In this document: one piece after another, positions 33,477 to 44,000 of the stretch
How positions within the stretch are numbered: the stretch's first letter is position 1
Layout of the letters: every line of letters begins with the position of its first letter
Source: Candidatus Desulfosporosinus nitrosoreducens
GTDB lineage: Bacteria > Bacillota > Desulfitobacteriia > Desulfitobacteriales > Desulfitobacteriaceae
Direction of reading: 5' to 3'
Assembly (NCBI RefSeq): GCF_030954495.1
Contig: NZ_JAVHUW010000043.1
Span: 1 to 64,000, forward strand
DNA: 64,000 bases
Notes under the pieces: model-generated
Database searches by the model: none
What the model was told of the DNA's origin: nothing
Seen by the model: only the letters and a program-made list of their open reading frames with translations
Program-made: the position numbers and the translations under genes

Positions 33477-35516
33477 CTATAAAGTACTTTCTAAAATTTC
33501 CGAAATATCCAAAGCCCTTAAGGTCTCCCCTACTTCACGTGAAGCTATGCCGTCAACTATCATAGTTAAACAGAAAGGACAAGCTGTACCAACATAATCT
33601 GTCTTAGCCGCGATTGCTTCGTCTGTGCGCATAACGTTAATACGTTCCCCTTCATGTTCTTCAAGCCACATTCGACCGCCGCCGGCACCACAACAGAAAC
33701 TCTTTTCACCGGTGTGGGCCATTTCTTTTATCTCTAAACCAACAGTTTTAAGCAATTCACGCGGTTGCTCATAGATCTGATTATAGCGTCCTAAATAACA
33801 AGAATCATGATAGGTGATTGATTTGCCGGAAATATTGTTAAGCTTTAGTTTTCCTGTTTTTACAAGTTCAAGCAAGAATGTCGAATGATGAAGGACTTCG
33901 AAATTCCCACCCAATTGAGGGTATTCATTTTTAAGGATATTGAAGCAGTGCGGACATTGAGTAATGATTTTCTTGACGCCATATCCCTTCATTACTTCTA
34001 TGTTCTCTGAGGCTAAAGTATAGAACAAATATTCATTTCCTAATTTACGTGCTGAGTCACCGCAGCATTTTTCGGCGTTACCTAAGATTGCGAAATGCAC
34101 ACCAGCCGTTTTTAAGAGTTTTACTAAGGCAGCAGATACTTTTTGATTACGCGCATCAAAAGCACCCGAACAGCCAGGCCAGTATAAGTATTCCGCACTA
34201 GGATCTTCTTCAAAGGTTTTAACCCCTAATCCCGTTAAGTAGTCGGCACGGGTAGTCCAACCTATACCCCAAGGATTCCCGTTATTTTCCATATTCCTAA
34301 AGGCTAATTGAGCCTCTGCCGGGAATCTGGTTTCCATCAGAACTAAATTGCGTCTCATATCAATTGTTTTATCAACATGTTCAACAAAAACCGGACATTG
34401 CTGTTCGCAAGAGCGACAGGTAGTACAAGACCATAAATCTTCTTCAGGAATGACTTCCCCTATTAGAGAACGTACCGGTAATTCAACAGCCTCTTCTGCT
34501 GCGGCAGTTTCAGCTGCCGCTGTTTGTTTGGTCAAAGCTAATTTCTGCGAGGCTTTAACGGCTGTTCCCACTTCTTCCATTAAAACGCGCATATCTTGAA
34601 TGATCTTTTTGGGATTTAAATGCTTTCCGCTTAAATAAGCCGGACAGTTATCCTGACAGCGTCCACAACGTAAACAAGCATCCGTATTAAACAGGGTTTT
34701 CCAGCTAAATTCACGTAGTTGACTTTTCCCAAAGGTTTCAATACTTTCATCTTCAAAGTCTATTAGTTCAGGAATGCCGATGGGACCTCTTTTACGGAAA
34801 AACATATTTAAAGGACCTAATATTACGTGAAATAGCTTCGAATAAGGGAAATACGCTATGAAAGTCATTGCCAGGAGGAGATGGAACCACCATAAAAATC
34901 TATGTAAGGAGAGTAACTGAGCTTGATTAAGTGATGCTTTAAGAGGGACAGATATCCATTGCCCTATAAATCCCCATCCGGCCCAAGGATCTGGTGTTGC
35001 CGCGATACGGGCTCCTTCAATGACAAAACCGGTGAGAAGTATGGCAAATATTAAACCTAACATAATAGCATCATCTGTTTTATTATCTAAGCGGTCAGGT
35101 CTTTGGATATAACGTCTATAGGCCGCAACAATGATACCCAAGATAGCCAGCAAGCCAAAAAAATTAGCCGTCAGCTTTATAAAGAGGTAAAGCCAGCCAT
35201 GAAATATTTGTAAACCAAAATCTGCTTGAAGTGTAATAGTTGCTGTTGCAAAAGCTAAAAATACAAATCCCCAAAAGATAGAAAAGTGCATAATGCCCGG
35301 ATAAGCATCTTTAAGGATTCGCTTGTGCCCGAATCCATAGACAATAATGTCTTTTATGCCTTGCCATACGTCTTGCCAGCGATTCTCAGGCTGACCTAAT
35401 TTCCAAAGTGACAATCTTTTGTACACACCGTAAACGAAAAAAATAAGTGCAATGATGAAAAATAAATAGAGCCAATGCTCTCCTTCAATGTTCCAATACA
35501 CTTGACGTGTGGCCAT
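33477..35516 (-). CDS. Membrane Fe-S oxidoreductase with CCG domains (EMO/HdrD-like)
   Basis: A 679-residue membrane protein. About residues 13-240 hold some five helices resembling the haem-b NarI/DsrM-type domain. A ferredoxin-like part with two [4Fe-4S] motifs follows (CLRCGRCQDNCP near 285-296 and CTTCRSCEQQCP near 365-376). Two CCG domains end it (EKCCGDSARKLGNE, and DSCYLGRYN with KSFCCGAGGGR). The layout matches membrane quinone oxidoreductases accepting electrons from electron-transfer flavoprotein, or heterodisulfide-reductase-like enzymes. It probably links soluble electron carriers to menaquinone. Start ATG 35516, 8 bases after AAGGAG. No ETF or acyl-CoA dehydrogenase gene adjoins it. 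Single gene. Confidence 0.83.
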   Translation of the reverse strand: MATRQVYWNIEGEHWLYLFFIIALIFFVYGVYKRLSLWKLGQPENRWQDVWQGIKDIIVYGFGHKRILKDAYPGIMHFSIFWGFVFLAFATATITLQADFGLQIFHGWLYLFIKLTANFFGLLAILGIIVAAYRRYIQRPDRLDNKTDDAIMLGLIFAILLTGFVIEGARIAATPDPWAGWGFIGQWISVPLKASLNQAQLLSLHRFLWWFHLLLAMTFIAYFPYSKLFHVILGPLNMFFRKRGPIGIPELIDFEDESIETFGKSQLREFSWKTLFNTDACLRCGRCQDNCPAYLSGKHLNPKKIIQDMRVLMEEVGTAVKASQKLALTKQTAAAETAAAEEAVELPVRSLIGEVIPEEDLWSCTTCRSCEQQCPVFVEHVDKTIDMRRNLVLMETRFPAEAQLAFRNMENNGNPWGIGWTTRADYLTGLGVKTFEEDPSAEYLYWPGCSGAFDARNQKVSAALVKLLKTAGVHFAILGNAEKCCGDSARKLGNEYLFYTLASENIEVMKGYGVKKIITQCPHCFNILKNEYPQLGGNFEVLHHSTFLLELVKTGKLKLNNISGKSITYHDSCYLGRYNQIYEQPRELLKTVGLEIKEMAHTGEKSFCCGAGGGRMWLEEHEGERINVMRTDEAIAAKTDYVGTACPFCLTMIVDGIASREVGETLRALDISEILESTL

Positions 35517-35680
35517 GCTCATCTCTCCTTATTTGTTCTGCGCAGCATCTGAACAGGCACTACGCAGAACAAAATTTATGCTTTAGTATTTTTCTATATT
35601 TGTCTTGCTTGAAGATATAACTTGCTGTTGAGTTCAACTTTCTTCTTATTAAATTGCAGTTCATAATGTGTTCAAACCCT

Positions 35681-36151
35681 CTAAAGCACTCCAGTTGCAG
35701 CGTATGAACACCTTTCAAGCACACTTGAATGGTTGTTTGCTTGATCTACATAGAATTTCGCCATATTCGTTGCATCCTCTAAGGTATCAAAAATCAATAA
35801 TGTATAACTAAATAGTACTTTATTGTTTACCCTATAAGCAACGTGAGGTATTTCACTCTTTTTGGCCAGAGCCATTAAGACAGGTTTGCGGCCAATTCTC
35901 ATCAGGATGCTTAAAGCCTCTAGTGAGACACACTTGTTGGTCATAGAAATTGAAATTGCTTTTTGCATATTACACTTGTTCGAAATTGGTACGGTCGGAA
36001 TTTTATGGCGTTGTTCGGCCCACTCATTCTCCATCTTATTATAAAGATCACAAACTCCTTCGACTGCTAGGGTATATTTGCCATTTAACAATTCGGGACT
36101 GTCATTAAAATCTACGGGGGTAACACCAATTACAATATTTCTCTTTTCCAT
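35681..36151 (-). CDS. Hypothetical protein
   Basis: A 156-residue soluble protein of no recognised family. It opens MEKRNIVIGVTPVDFND and has a GRKPVLMALAKKSEIPHVAYRV stretch that could be a strand-helix-strand. The start is ATG 36151 with an AAGGGG site. The longer frame to 36298 is rejected, as its first 49 codons are A/T-rich with no ribosome binding site. No helpful neighbours. Confidence 0.6.
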   Translation of the reverse strand: MEKRNIVIGVTPVDFNDSPELLNGKYTLAVEGVCDLYNKMENEWAEQRHKIPTVPISNKCNMQKAISISMTNKCVSLEALSILMRIGRKPVLMALAKKSEIPHVAYRVNNKVLFSYTLLIFDTLEDATNMAKFYVDQANNHSSVLERCSYAATGVL

Positions 36152-36530
36152 ATTAAACCATTCCCCTTCATAAATAAATACTATTGTAAAAACTATATTT
36201 TGTATTAAACAATTCTTGCCTTTATGCCTAATACAAAAAAATCTTCTATCAAGTAACTCTATTTCAAGGTTTTCATTATAGAGAAAATTTTTTAACAATT
36301 CTTACAAGTTTTTGGTTACTTGGATTATACCACTTTGACATAATAAATTTCAATGGTATTTGGGGTCTTAGGAAGTATTTCAATAAGCGAATATTCCAAT
36401 TCGTATATAAGCTTTTTTTATGATTAATAGTTCAATTATCCCTGTTCATTCTTTAACTTGCCTTTCCAACCTTAAGCACGTACACATGAAATATGTCTGA
36501 TTTCTTAGTCACAATACATCATAACAATGA

Positions 36531-36722
36531 GGAGATATCAAAGGAAAAGAAGTCGCTTATCGTCACTTTACCGGGAACTGTTACTGTCTCCTATTGCTTG
36601 TTGCCTTTTGCGGAAATCTGCTAATGCTGAAGGCAGTCAGTTTTGCTATAGGGCTAACTACCGTTGTTCTGCAAATTATTGTTCCACTTGCTGTACAGCT
36701 GGCAGTAGCGTTACTTGCTTAA
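36531..36722 (+). CDS. Possible small hydrophobic protein
   Basis: A 63-codon open frame followed by a strong terminator, and strikingly membrane-like: LLLLVAFCGNLLMLKAVSF, then AIGLTTVVLQIIVPLAVQLAVALLA. It has no ATG near its beginning. An ATG at 36525 with different phase (MRRYQRKRSR) would need a one-base shift to enter this frame, so either a non-standard start is used, translation begins inside, or the gene is frameshifted. The ATG-led frame itself reads low-quality protein. The rest of 36299-36530 holds no gene. Confidence 0.35.
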   Translation, partial: GDIKGKEVAYRHFTGNCYCLLLLVAFCGNLLMLKAVSFAIGLTTVVLQIIVPLAVQLAVALLA

Positions 36723-36732
36723 TAGTAAAACA

Positions 36733-36766
36733 AAAAACCACTGAGCACTTTGCATCAGTGGTTTTT
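36733..36766. terminator. Bidirectional terminator
   Basis: AAAAACCACTGA (36733-36744) pairs perfectly with 36755-36766 and ends in a T run on both strands. It can serve the small hydrophobic frame and the minus-strand transglycosylase gene. Confidence 0.75.
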
Positions 36767-36801
36767 GTTAATCTTTTACAGCAGCTAAACAGGTTTAAAG
36801 C

Positions 36802-38748
36802 TTAGGACTGGTTTGCTTTAGCTGAAGCATTCTGATAACCGGAACCAGCCCGGTTCTTAATTGCGGAATCCAAGTTCGGCCCTTGTAGGACGGTCCAGTA
36901 ATATTTTGCCGCAACAGCGTAGGAAGTAGCTTTATTATCCAACACCAAAGCATCCGCCGCATTCAAGAGTTGGTTGTAGGTGTTAAGGATTTTCTGAGAG
37001 ACCGTCCCCTTATCCCCTGACGAGACCAAGGGGCTATTATAAAGAGTATCATAAAACGCTAAAGCTTGTACATAGTAATCGCCCCTGGGCTGCTGAGGGA
37101 TTTGATAGTTATACCAGTAATCTCCATTAGTCAGCAAGGACTCAGGATCAAACGCCAGGTCCCCGCTGTGCATGGGAGTCGGAGTGCTCCAACAGCTGGA
37201 GAGGTTCGGCGGATCTGCAAGCGGTAACAGGGATTGGGGAACAATTGTTGCACCCGGAGCGAAGGTAATTGCACTGTTGTACTTTTGACCGAGAAGGCTA
37301 AATACCTTATCCTGATAGGCGTCCTGACCTGTATAGTAATTGGGGTTATTTTGTTTAGTCCAAGCGTTATAGGCCCAGACGGCAAAATACCAATTTTCTA
37401 AAACGTTGCGATTCCCGTCGCCAATCTTAGGGTAGGCCCGAAACTTGTTATTGAGGATTTTACAGCCTGCGTCAATATTATAATCCACATCACTTTTCAG
37501 CCTGGCGACATCGTATTCAGGATAATTGGCCGGCGAAATTTGCATAATGCCTATGCCGCCGTCGGCAGAGATGAACGGTTGATCTGTTAAAGGCTGCCCT
37601 GTCGTTGGATCTAATTTATATTGTTTCCAGCCACTCTCCATCCAGGCGATGGCTTTAACCAACGCGGGCGGAATATCATTTTGGTTGGCTATATCCTCTA
37701 TTTTTTCAGCCATGATGGCGTTTTGCACACTTGTATCCGCTGTATTTACCAGACTGCGCTGACTCTCGGCAACTACTGCTTCACCTCCGAGTGCAGTGAC
37801 AACACTATTAACAGACATCCTGCTTTTCACGAAAACACTTGCCGCAGGAGACGTAACGCCGTCGGTGAGGACTATCGCCGACTTCGTTTGAGCAGCCAGC
37901 GGTGCACCGGAAAGAGCATCAATACCCGTAACCCCATTGGCCAAGTATACCTGGTCAAACAATAAGGAACCGGCGAAGTCTTTAATGACTTGATCATTCG
38001 TATCATAGGCCGTGATTCCTGAATGGCGGGTGGGATTTGGAAGTTGATTCAAGACAGTACTATTAACGACGCCAGTTCCGCCAATAACATCAGACGTCGT
38101 GATGCCGGGATTTTCTTTCAAGAATTCCTGGACAATATCAGGAAGTTTAGTACTGTTCGTTAAAAGAATCGGCTGACCCGCCTGGGAAGCAATCGCGGCA
38201 ATTGAGAGCGCGTCTTGGGTTAACCAGCCGTAGGCAACCGCAACCTTCGTCACCGGTGCGCCGAGGGTAACCATCAGCTGAGCGATCTTGGCCGAGGTTT
38301 CAAAACGGTCAACTCCGCCAAGGGGCACAACCGTTATATTCATTGCTTTTAACTCATCGAGGACTCCTTGCCTGATCACAGCCGTTCCGCTGGTCACATA
38401 AACCTTCGTAACGGCAAGTTTAACAAGTTCGTCTTTAGTCGCAGAGTCAAGTACGTTTCCGGCTCCGGTCAGAAGGATAGGTGCCTTTAAATAGTAGGCC
38501 AGCGGACCCGAGGTCAGGGCGTCAACCATACCATACGAAGTTGAGGAAGCAAGAATTGCAGTTCCGGTCCAACCGGTTTGATCCGCAATGCTGACTGCGG
38601 TTTGTTCAGCACTTGTACCTGCCAGTCGGGTTGGAACCGTGCCTGAAGCAACTACGTTAAGAGGGACCATTGTCAATGCCATACTTGCCATAACCAGAGC
38701 AGCTATGGCCTTTTTAATTTTACTCACCTTATTATTTTTTCTCCTCAT
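36802..38748 (-). CDS. Cell-wall-binding-repeat protein with lytic transglycosylase domain
   Basis: A 648-residue exported protein. A signal peptide (1-35) leads to about three cell-wall-binding repeats of the CW_binding_2 (PF04122) kind between 40 and 335. Hallmarks are RLAGTSAEQTAVSIAD, GGVDRFETSAKIA and VIGGTGVVN. An SLT lysozyme-like domain follows, with catalytic Glu371 in AWMESGW and GGIGIMQIS at 397-405. It probably cleaves peptidoglycan at the cell surface while bound to the wall's secondary polymer. The C-terminal 150 residues are unassigned. Single gene. Confidence 0.85.
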   Translation of the reverse strand: MRRKNNKVSKIKKAIAALVMASMALTMVPLNVVASGTVPTRLAGTSAEQTAVSIADQTGWTGTAILASSTSYGMVDALTSGPLAYYLKAPILLTGAGNVLDSATKDELVKLAVTKVYVTSGTAVIRQGVLDELKAMNITVVPLGGVDRFETSAKIAQLMVTLGAPVTKVAVAYGWLTQDALSIAAIASQAGQPILLTNSTKLPDIVQEFLKENPGITTSDVIGGTGVVNSTVLNQLPNPTRHSGITAYDTNDQVIKDFAGSLLFDQVYLANGVTGIDALSGAPLAAQTKSAIVLTDGVTSPAASVFVKSRMSVNSVVTALGGEAVVAESQRSLVNTADTSVQNAIMAEKIEDIANQNDIPPALVKAIAWMESGWKQYKLDPTTGQPLTDQPFISADGGIGIMQISPANYPEYDVARLKSDVDYNIDAGCKILNNKFRAYPKIGDGNRNVLENWYFAVWAYNAWTKQNNPNYYTGQDAYQDKVFSLLGQKYNSAITFAPGATIVPQSLLPLADPPNLSSCWSTPTPMHSGDLAFDPESLLTNGDYWYNYQIPQQPRGDYYVQALAFYDTLYNSPLVSSGDKGTVSQKILNTYNQLLNAADALVLDNKATSYAVAAKYYWTVLQGPNLDSAIKNRAGSGYQNASAKANQS

Positions 38749-38950
38749 GTCTCTTTAAGTTTCTTTTTAATCATCGCTCTTGAAGTATCTTTTTGCTCTA
38801 TTTATAGACTTAATGCAAATTTTACCCGATGATTGATATTAATGCCCTACTTTTAGTATTCGCTGGTGTAAGAATCTTTCCTTCAGGTAATATTTGTGAG
38901 GATTTGGTTCAATCACTGAAAGGAAACTCAAAATAGTGGTATTCCGAAAA

Positions 38951-40102
38951 TCATTTCAGAATACCACCTTCTGTTTTAATCTCTTCCCAGGATATGCCGC
39001 CGTTTATACTTTTAGCCAAACCTGACCCGGTGCTTTGATTATAGGTTATCCAGCCAACTTTACTATTCACGAAGTCAATCTCTTTGACAAATTTATTTTT
39101 CAGGTCAATATTTATTGAGACTGTCTGCCAACTATATCCACCATCTCGCGTGACAAAGAGAGCTTTAGCGGAGGGATCAGGACCAGTGCCGTTATTAATC
39201 GCCCATCCCTCTCGATTGTTTAGGAAATCATAAACCACACCGGAACCACGTAATGCAGGAGGAAGCTTACTCTGGAATGACCAGGTCCGACCAGCGTCGT
39301 GAGTGGTGTACAGAAGACAGTCGCCCTCCTGAAGTTGGATGATAATTACGCCGTCGTTATTCTCAAAGAATACCGGCTTGGAGACTTCTTCCGGCTTCTG
39401 GTCAGCCGACAGTGGCAGATTCACTTGAGACCAGGTTTTATCGCCATTCGTACTCTTTCGGATGCCTGCGCCGATAAGCCAGATAGTGCCATCTTTTTGG
39501 ACCGAGAGTGAGCCAGCAAAGGGAAGGTTGCCCTGTTCGGTTGAGGCCACCCGTTGCCAGGTGTTGCCACCGTCCCCTGTTGCAAACAGTTCGCCAGAGA
39601 ACGGGGAGTTTATCCCTGCGCTTGTCTCTTCAAACCAACCATGCCGGGCATCAGAGAAGACGACGAACAAAGCGCCATCACCGTATTTGACCGGTACGGT
39701 TGCAAGTTGAGACCAAGATTGGCCGCCATCCTGTGTGCCAAGGATAGTGACACTTTTCTCCGGCTGAAGTCGAAAGGTCCAGCCGGTTTGTGCATCCAGG
39801 AAATAACCAGATACTTTTGTCCCAGGAGCATTTCCGCTCGTCTGGGGTGTTACGTCAATCCAGGTAGCACCGCTATTCGAAGTAACCATAACAGGGCAGT
39901 CAAAGGACTCGCCATAACCGTTTTTCTCGTCAAACATATGGACCCAGTCAGGAGCCGTAGCAACAGCAGTATTAGAATGATTATTAAGACTAGCTTTGAC
40001 ACTTGGAGTTGACTTCGGTTTGGAGGCAATAGTGGAGCAACCTATTACACTAACTATCAGAGCTGCTGTACAAAAAAATAAGATTATACTTTTTTTCAGC
40101 AT
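38951..40102 (-). CDS. Secreted lipoprotein with YCF48/sialidase-like beta-propeller
   Basis: A 383-residue exported protein. The N-terminus ends in a lipobox-like VSVIGCS (Cys22). The rest is a beta-propeller with repeated Asp-box-like turns: TSNSGATWIDV, TQDGGQSWSQL, TGDGGNTWQRV, THDAGRTWSFQ, TRDGGYSWQTV and SINGGISWEEI. The repeat S/T-x-D/N-x-G-x-T/S-W is that of BNR/Ycf48-like proteins. A binding or assembly role outside the membrane is likely; no enzyme site is visible. Confidence 0.82.
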   Translation of the reverse strand: MLKKSIILFFCTAALIVSVIGCSTIASKPKSTPSVKASLNNHSNTAVATAPDWVHMFDEKNGYGESFDCPVMVTSNSGATWIDVTPQTSGNAPGTKVSGYFLDAQTGWTFRLQPEKSVTILGTQDGGQSWSQLATVPVKYGDGALFVVFSDARHGWFEETSAGINSPFSGELFATGDGGNTWQRVASTEQGNLPFAGSLSVQKDGTIWLIGAGIRKSTNGDKTWSQVNLPLSADQKPEEVSKPVFFENNDGVIIIQLQEGDCLLYTTHDAGRTWSFQSKLPPALRGSGVVYDFLNNREGWAINNGTGPDPSAKALFVTRDGGYSWQTVSINIDLKNKFVKEIDFVNSKVGWITYNQSTGSGLAKSINGGISWEEIKTEGGILK

Positions 40103-40295
40103 AATTAAGACTATCCTTTGAATATATTCCTTGGATTTAATACGTATATTAATTTAATATCGTATTAATCACCTAATTACCTCTTTTATTATACTGAAGT
40201 ACAGCTTTCAAGTATTTACAATTTAATTAAGTATCTGAACACTACCTTTATTTAATTTACTTTAAGTCCATAAATCATAGCGGTAACTCTGCGCA

Positions 40296-40340
40296 AACGT
40301 AAAAAGCGTTAGAACAGATAGTTCTGACGCTTTTTACGTT
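40296..40340 (-). terminator. 20-bp terminator hairpin
   Basis: Arms 40296-40315 and 40321-40340 match at 19 of 20 positions with a 5-nt loop. It lies just beyond the stop of the small secreted protein. Confidence 0.75.
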
Positions 40341-40347
40341 GACTGTC

Positions 40348-40677
40348 TTATTTTGCTAAAATAGCATCTTCTTGAGCTTGAGTAATCGTTCCAGCCGTAA
40401 CCAATTTATCCAGGACTGTTTTTATTCCATTGTCTTTAGCTCCTTGTTGCGGTCCATTTGAGTCAGCGGCGGACTTTTGCGGCATGGCGTTTTCAATGGC
40501 GGTTTCTTGATCTGAGGTTAAGGTGCCTGAAGACACTAAGCTGTCTAAACGACTATGTAATCCTCCGGCAATTTGAGATGATGTTTGATTCATGGTTCCT
40601 GCAAAGACCGCAGAAGAGGATAAGAGGGAAATGACAGCTGTGGCAAGAGCAACTTTGCTTGTTTTCGTTAATTTCAT
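40348..40677 (-). CDS. Small secreted protein with two GTxTxxQExAI repeats
   Basis: A 109-residue protein with a Sec signal peptide (cleavage after AVFA-26). Two units of about 22 residues follow: RLDSLVSSGTLTSDQETAIE (43-62) and VLDKLVTAGTITQAQEDAIL (88-107). The shape (amphipathic helix, GT-hydrophobic-T turn, acidic helix) resembles the four units of the 4165-4959 protein. Start ATG 40677, 11 bases after GGAG. Function unknown. Confidence 0.72.
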   Translation of the reverse strand: MKLTKTSKVALATAVISLLSSSAVFAGTMNQTSSQIAGGLHSRLDSLVSSGTLTSDQETAIENAMPQKSAADSNGPQQGAKDNGIKTVLDKLVTAGTITQAQEDAILAK

Positions 40678-41092
40678 CGTAATCAACACTCCTTAAATTC
40701 AATTGTTTTATGATTTACCTAATTATATCTTCGTTTCCAAAAGATAGGCTGAACGTACGCTGAAGGTTTGCTGAAATATTTGTTAGGATTTTGTGAAATG
40801 GTATCTCAGAATGGAAAAACGAATTGCTCAATTACAATCGAGACCTCATGAAGACCATTAATCAATTTATTAGTCGCTAAATCAAGTCCGTCTCCACCAA
40901 ACTTACGCGTTTGAGACGACCATTTTATGGGGTGTGTTTTAACAATGCCTATACCCTTTAACGAAAAGTAGTTTTCACCCTTCAGAGGGTATTTTTATGA
41001 TTAGGGTGCAAAAATAGAAAAAGCACCGCTTCAAACGATGCTTAATCTTCCCTAAAAAGCTGGCTGCCTCAAACCCGCCGTTGCTGTTATAA
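40678..41092. other. Gene-free stretch with hairpin
   Basis: About 415 bp without a gene. AAGCACCG (41021-41028) pairs with CGATGCTT (41036-41043), probably the terminator of the histidine kinase gene. TCTCAGAATGG at 40804-40814 equals half of the 17578-17609 palindrome. ACCC(TT)…GGGT at about 40977-40990 is a minor hairpin. Confidence 0.45.
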
Positions 41093-44000
41093 CTATGCTC
41101 CAATAGTTTCTCTATTTTCAGGAGTAAAATTAATGGTCAATATTTGTTCTAAGGTGGCCAAATCAACCGGTTTTGCCAAATGGAGGTTAAAACCCGCTTC
41201 TTTGCTCTTCGCCAAATCTTCCTGTGAGGCGTATCCTGACAAGGCAATCAGATAAATATCCTTAAGCCGCTCATCCTTGCGGATAATCCGGGCTACGTCA
41301 TATCCGCTCATCCCCGGCAGACCAATATCACAGAAGATAACATCCGGTTCGAAGTCTTTGGCTTTAGCTAAGCCCTTGATTCCATTCAGGGCTGATGTCG
41401 CTTCGTGACCTAAATACTCCAGAAGAGAGCACATGATTTCAGCCACATCCTTAATATCATCGATCACGAGGACCTTTTGAGAACGATTGGCTTTGCTCTG
41501 TTTTTGGCGTTTTATTTCATGCTTCTTCTCATAATCCACGGGTAAGGGCAGGCAGATGCTAAATGCCGATCCTTGTCCCAGTCCTTCACTATGGACGGAG
41601 ACGCTTCCGCCATGCAGTTCCACCATGCCTTTAACAATGGCCAATCCCAAACCAAGCCCTCCGCTGCTGCGGTCCAGGGATATATCCGCCTGAATAAACG
41701 GCTGAAATAATTCCTTCAATAAGTCCGGTTTAATTCCAAAGCCATCGTCAATCACTTTAATCGTAACTTCATGTTTTTCGTCATCTTTAGCAACAGCAAC
41801 CTGGGTTTTGCCCCCTGGGTCCGTAAATTTCAAGGCGTTATGCAGAAGGTTTCCCAGAACCTGCGTTAAGCGGGCCGGGTCAGCTTTCAAATAGATGGGC
41901 CCGTCAAGCTGAGCAAATTCCAAACCAACGCCTTTTTCCGCAAACATCGGACGATAATCGTTGATTGTTCGGGAAATCAAATTGGCCAGCTCTACGTCAT
42001 CCCTCTTCAGCTTTATCTTGTTTTGAGTTATACGCGTAACCTCAAGCAGATCATCCACGAGGCGGGATAATTGGACCGTTTGCCGCTCTAAAACCTCTTG
42101 AGCCTGCATCGCCTGGTGTGAATCCGGATCTGTCATTTTAAGAAGAGAAAGGCTCATCATCATGGAAGCCAATGGATTTCTCAGTTCATGGGACAGACTG
42201 CTGATAAATTGATTCTTATTGCGGTCAGCTTTGCGCAGCTCCTCTTCCGCCTGCTTGCGGTCAATAAGATCCGCCGCCTGACGGATAAGGATATCCCACA
42301 GCCTTAAATCCCGCTCACTGGGCTGGTGGGGACTGCGCCAATGCGTTGAGATCATCCCCACCAATTTGCCGTGGCGTGAGATTAAAGGCGTCGTCTGGCA
42401 GGCACGAATGCCGGTTTGTCTAAACATGGTCAAATCCTCTGTACCCTGCATATAATCGCAGTTCTCCACATCCGCTACGATAATTTGTTTGCCGTCACGC
42501 AAGGCCTTGCCGCAAGTTGAACCTGCAGAATCCATACCCACCCATTCCCAGAACCTAGCAGCTTGAGGAGTGAACCCGCGATAAGCCAGGAGCCGAAGTT
42601 CCCCGCCACAGCCGCCTTCAGGATAGAGCATTTGCATACTGGCATACTCAGAACGCATTATTCCCATAGCTGCATCAATGATCTTTTCGTAAAGGGCTTG
42701 GATGTTATCTTCGCTGAGAAGCCTGGTGCTAATGCTTTGCAGAAGCTTAGTATCCTCCAGCTCAGCTTTAAGCTGCGCTTGACTCTCCTGCAGCGCCTCC
42801 TCGGTGCGGGCACGTTCCAGGTATGTCCAAATTCGGTCGATGATCTCCTGCATCAGGGCAACCTCGTCGTCACGCCACTCACGCGGTTTGTTGTCGATGA
42901 TGCTGAGCCGGTAGTACCGCCGCCCGTCGCGGCTTAGCGGAACAATGATGAAGGACATGATACCCAGGGCGCGACACATTCCGGCGCTCACCCGCGGGTC
43001 TCTCTGAGTATCGCAGACAATTGACAACTCACCGGCGTTATTCTTCGCCAGTTGCTCATCTGAAAGGAAATCTCCCAGGCGGTAAGTCCCTCTCAGCGAA
43101 GGAGCACCCCCGGCATTCCAACCATAGGAGGCTATTGCACATTCGAAGCCTTTGGTGAGTTCGGCAAACCTGCAGCGGACTGCACCGAAATACCGCCCAA
43201 TCTTTGCGCAGAGGCGGTCCATTGTTTCCGTGCTTGGGTTGAGACCGACAAGCTCGCATGTGATTTCCGCAAGCAATGCCTGTTGCCGCTCGTGGCGTTT
43301 GCGTGCGGTAATATCCGTGATAAGCGAGATGGAGCCGATATTTCCGGCGGTATCCGAATAAGGCGCGGCGTTTATCAATACCCAGATGAGATTGCCGTTT
43401 TTATGTTTGAATTGCCATTCGTAGCTGTCACTCTGACCCTGCTTTCGTTTCAGGTAATTATGATCTGAAACGATATGATCTCCCTCAGGTATTACTGCCT
43501 GCCAGGGCAAGGCAAGCATTTCTTGGGGGGTATATCCCAACATCTCCGCCATTTTATCGTTGACATAAATCGTCTGCCGCTGATTGCCCACCATCCAGAC
43601 ACCTTCGTTGGCAGTGGAAACAATCGTGCGAAACTTTCTCTCGCTTTCTGCCAGCTCCTTCTTAGCGCTGTTGCGTTCGCTAAAATCCTCAAAAATGATG
43701 ACAGCCCCGCTGATATTGCCCTGACTGTCACGCAGCGGGGCGGAGCTTACATTAATCGGGTATCTGGTGCCGTTCACATTCCGGATGATCATCTCGACGT
43801 TGCGCACGACCTGACCATAGTTCAGAGAACGGTACACAGGTATCTCTTCAAGGAGGAAAGGCCGGCCATCCTCAAGCTTCAATGCTTTTATCTTAGAAAT
43901 GCGCTCATCCATATTAAATCCGGTGTAGTTAATCCCGTATAGTTCCATCCCGCGTCTATTTACATAGGTAAGTTTACCGTCAATATTGACCAAAGCGATG

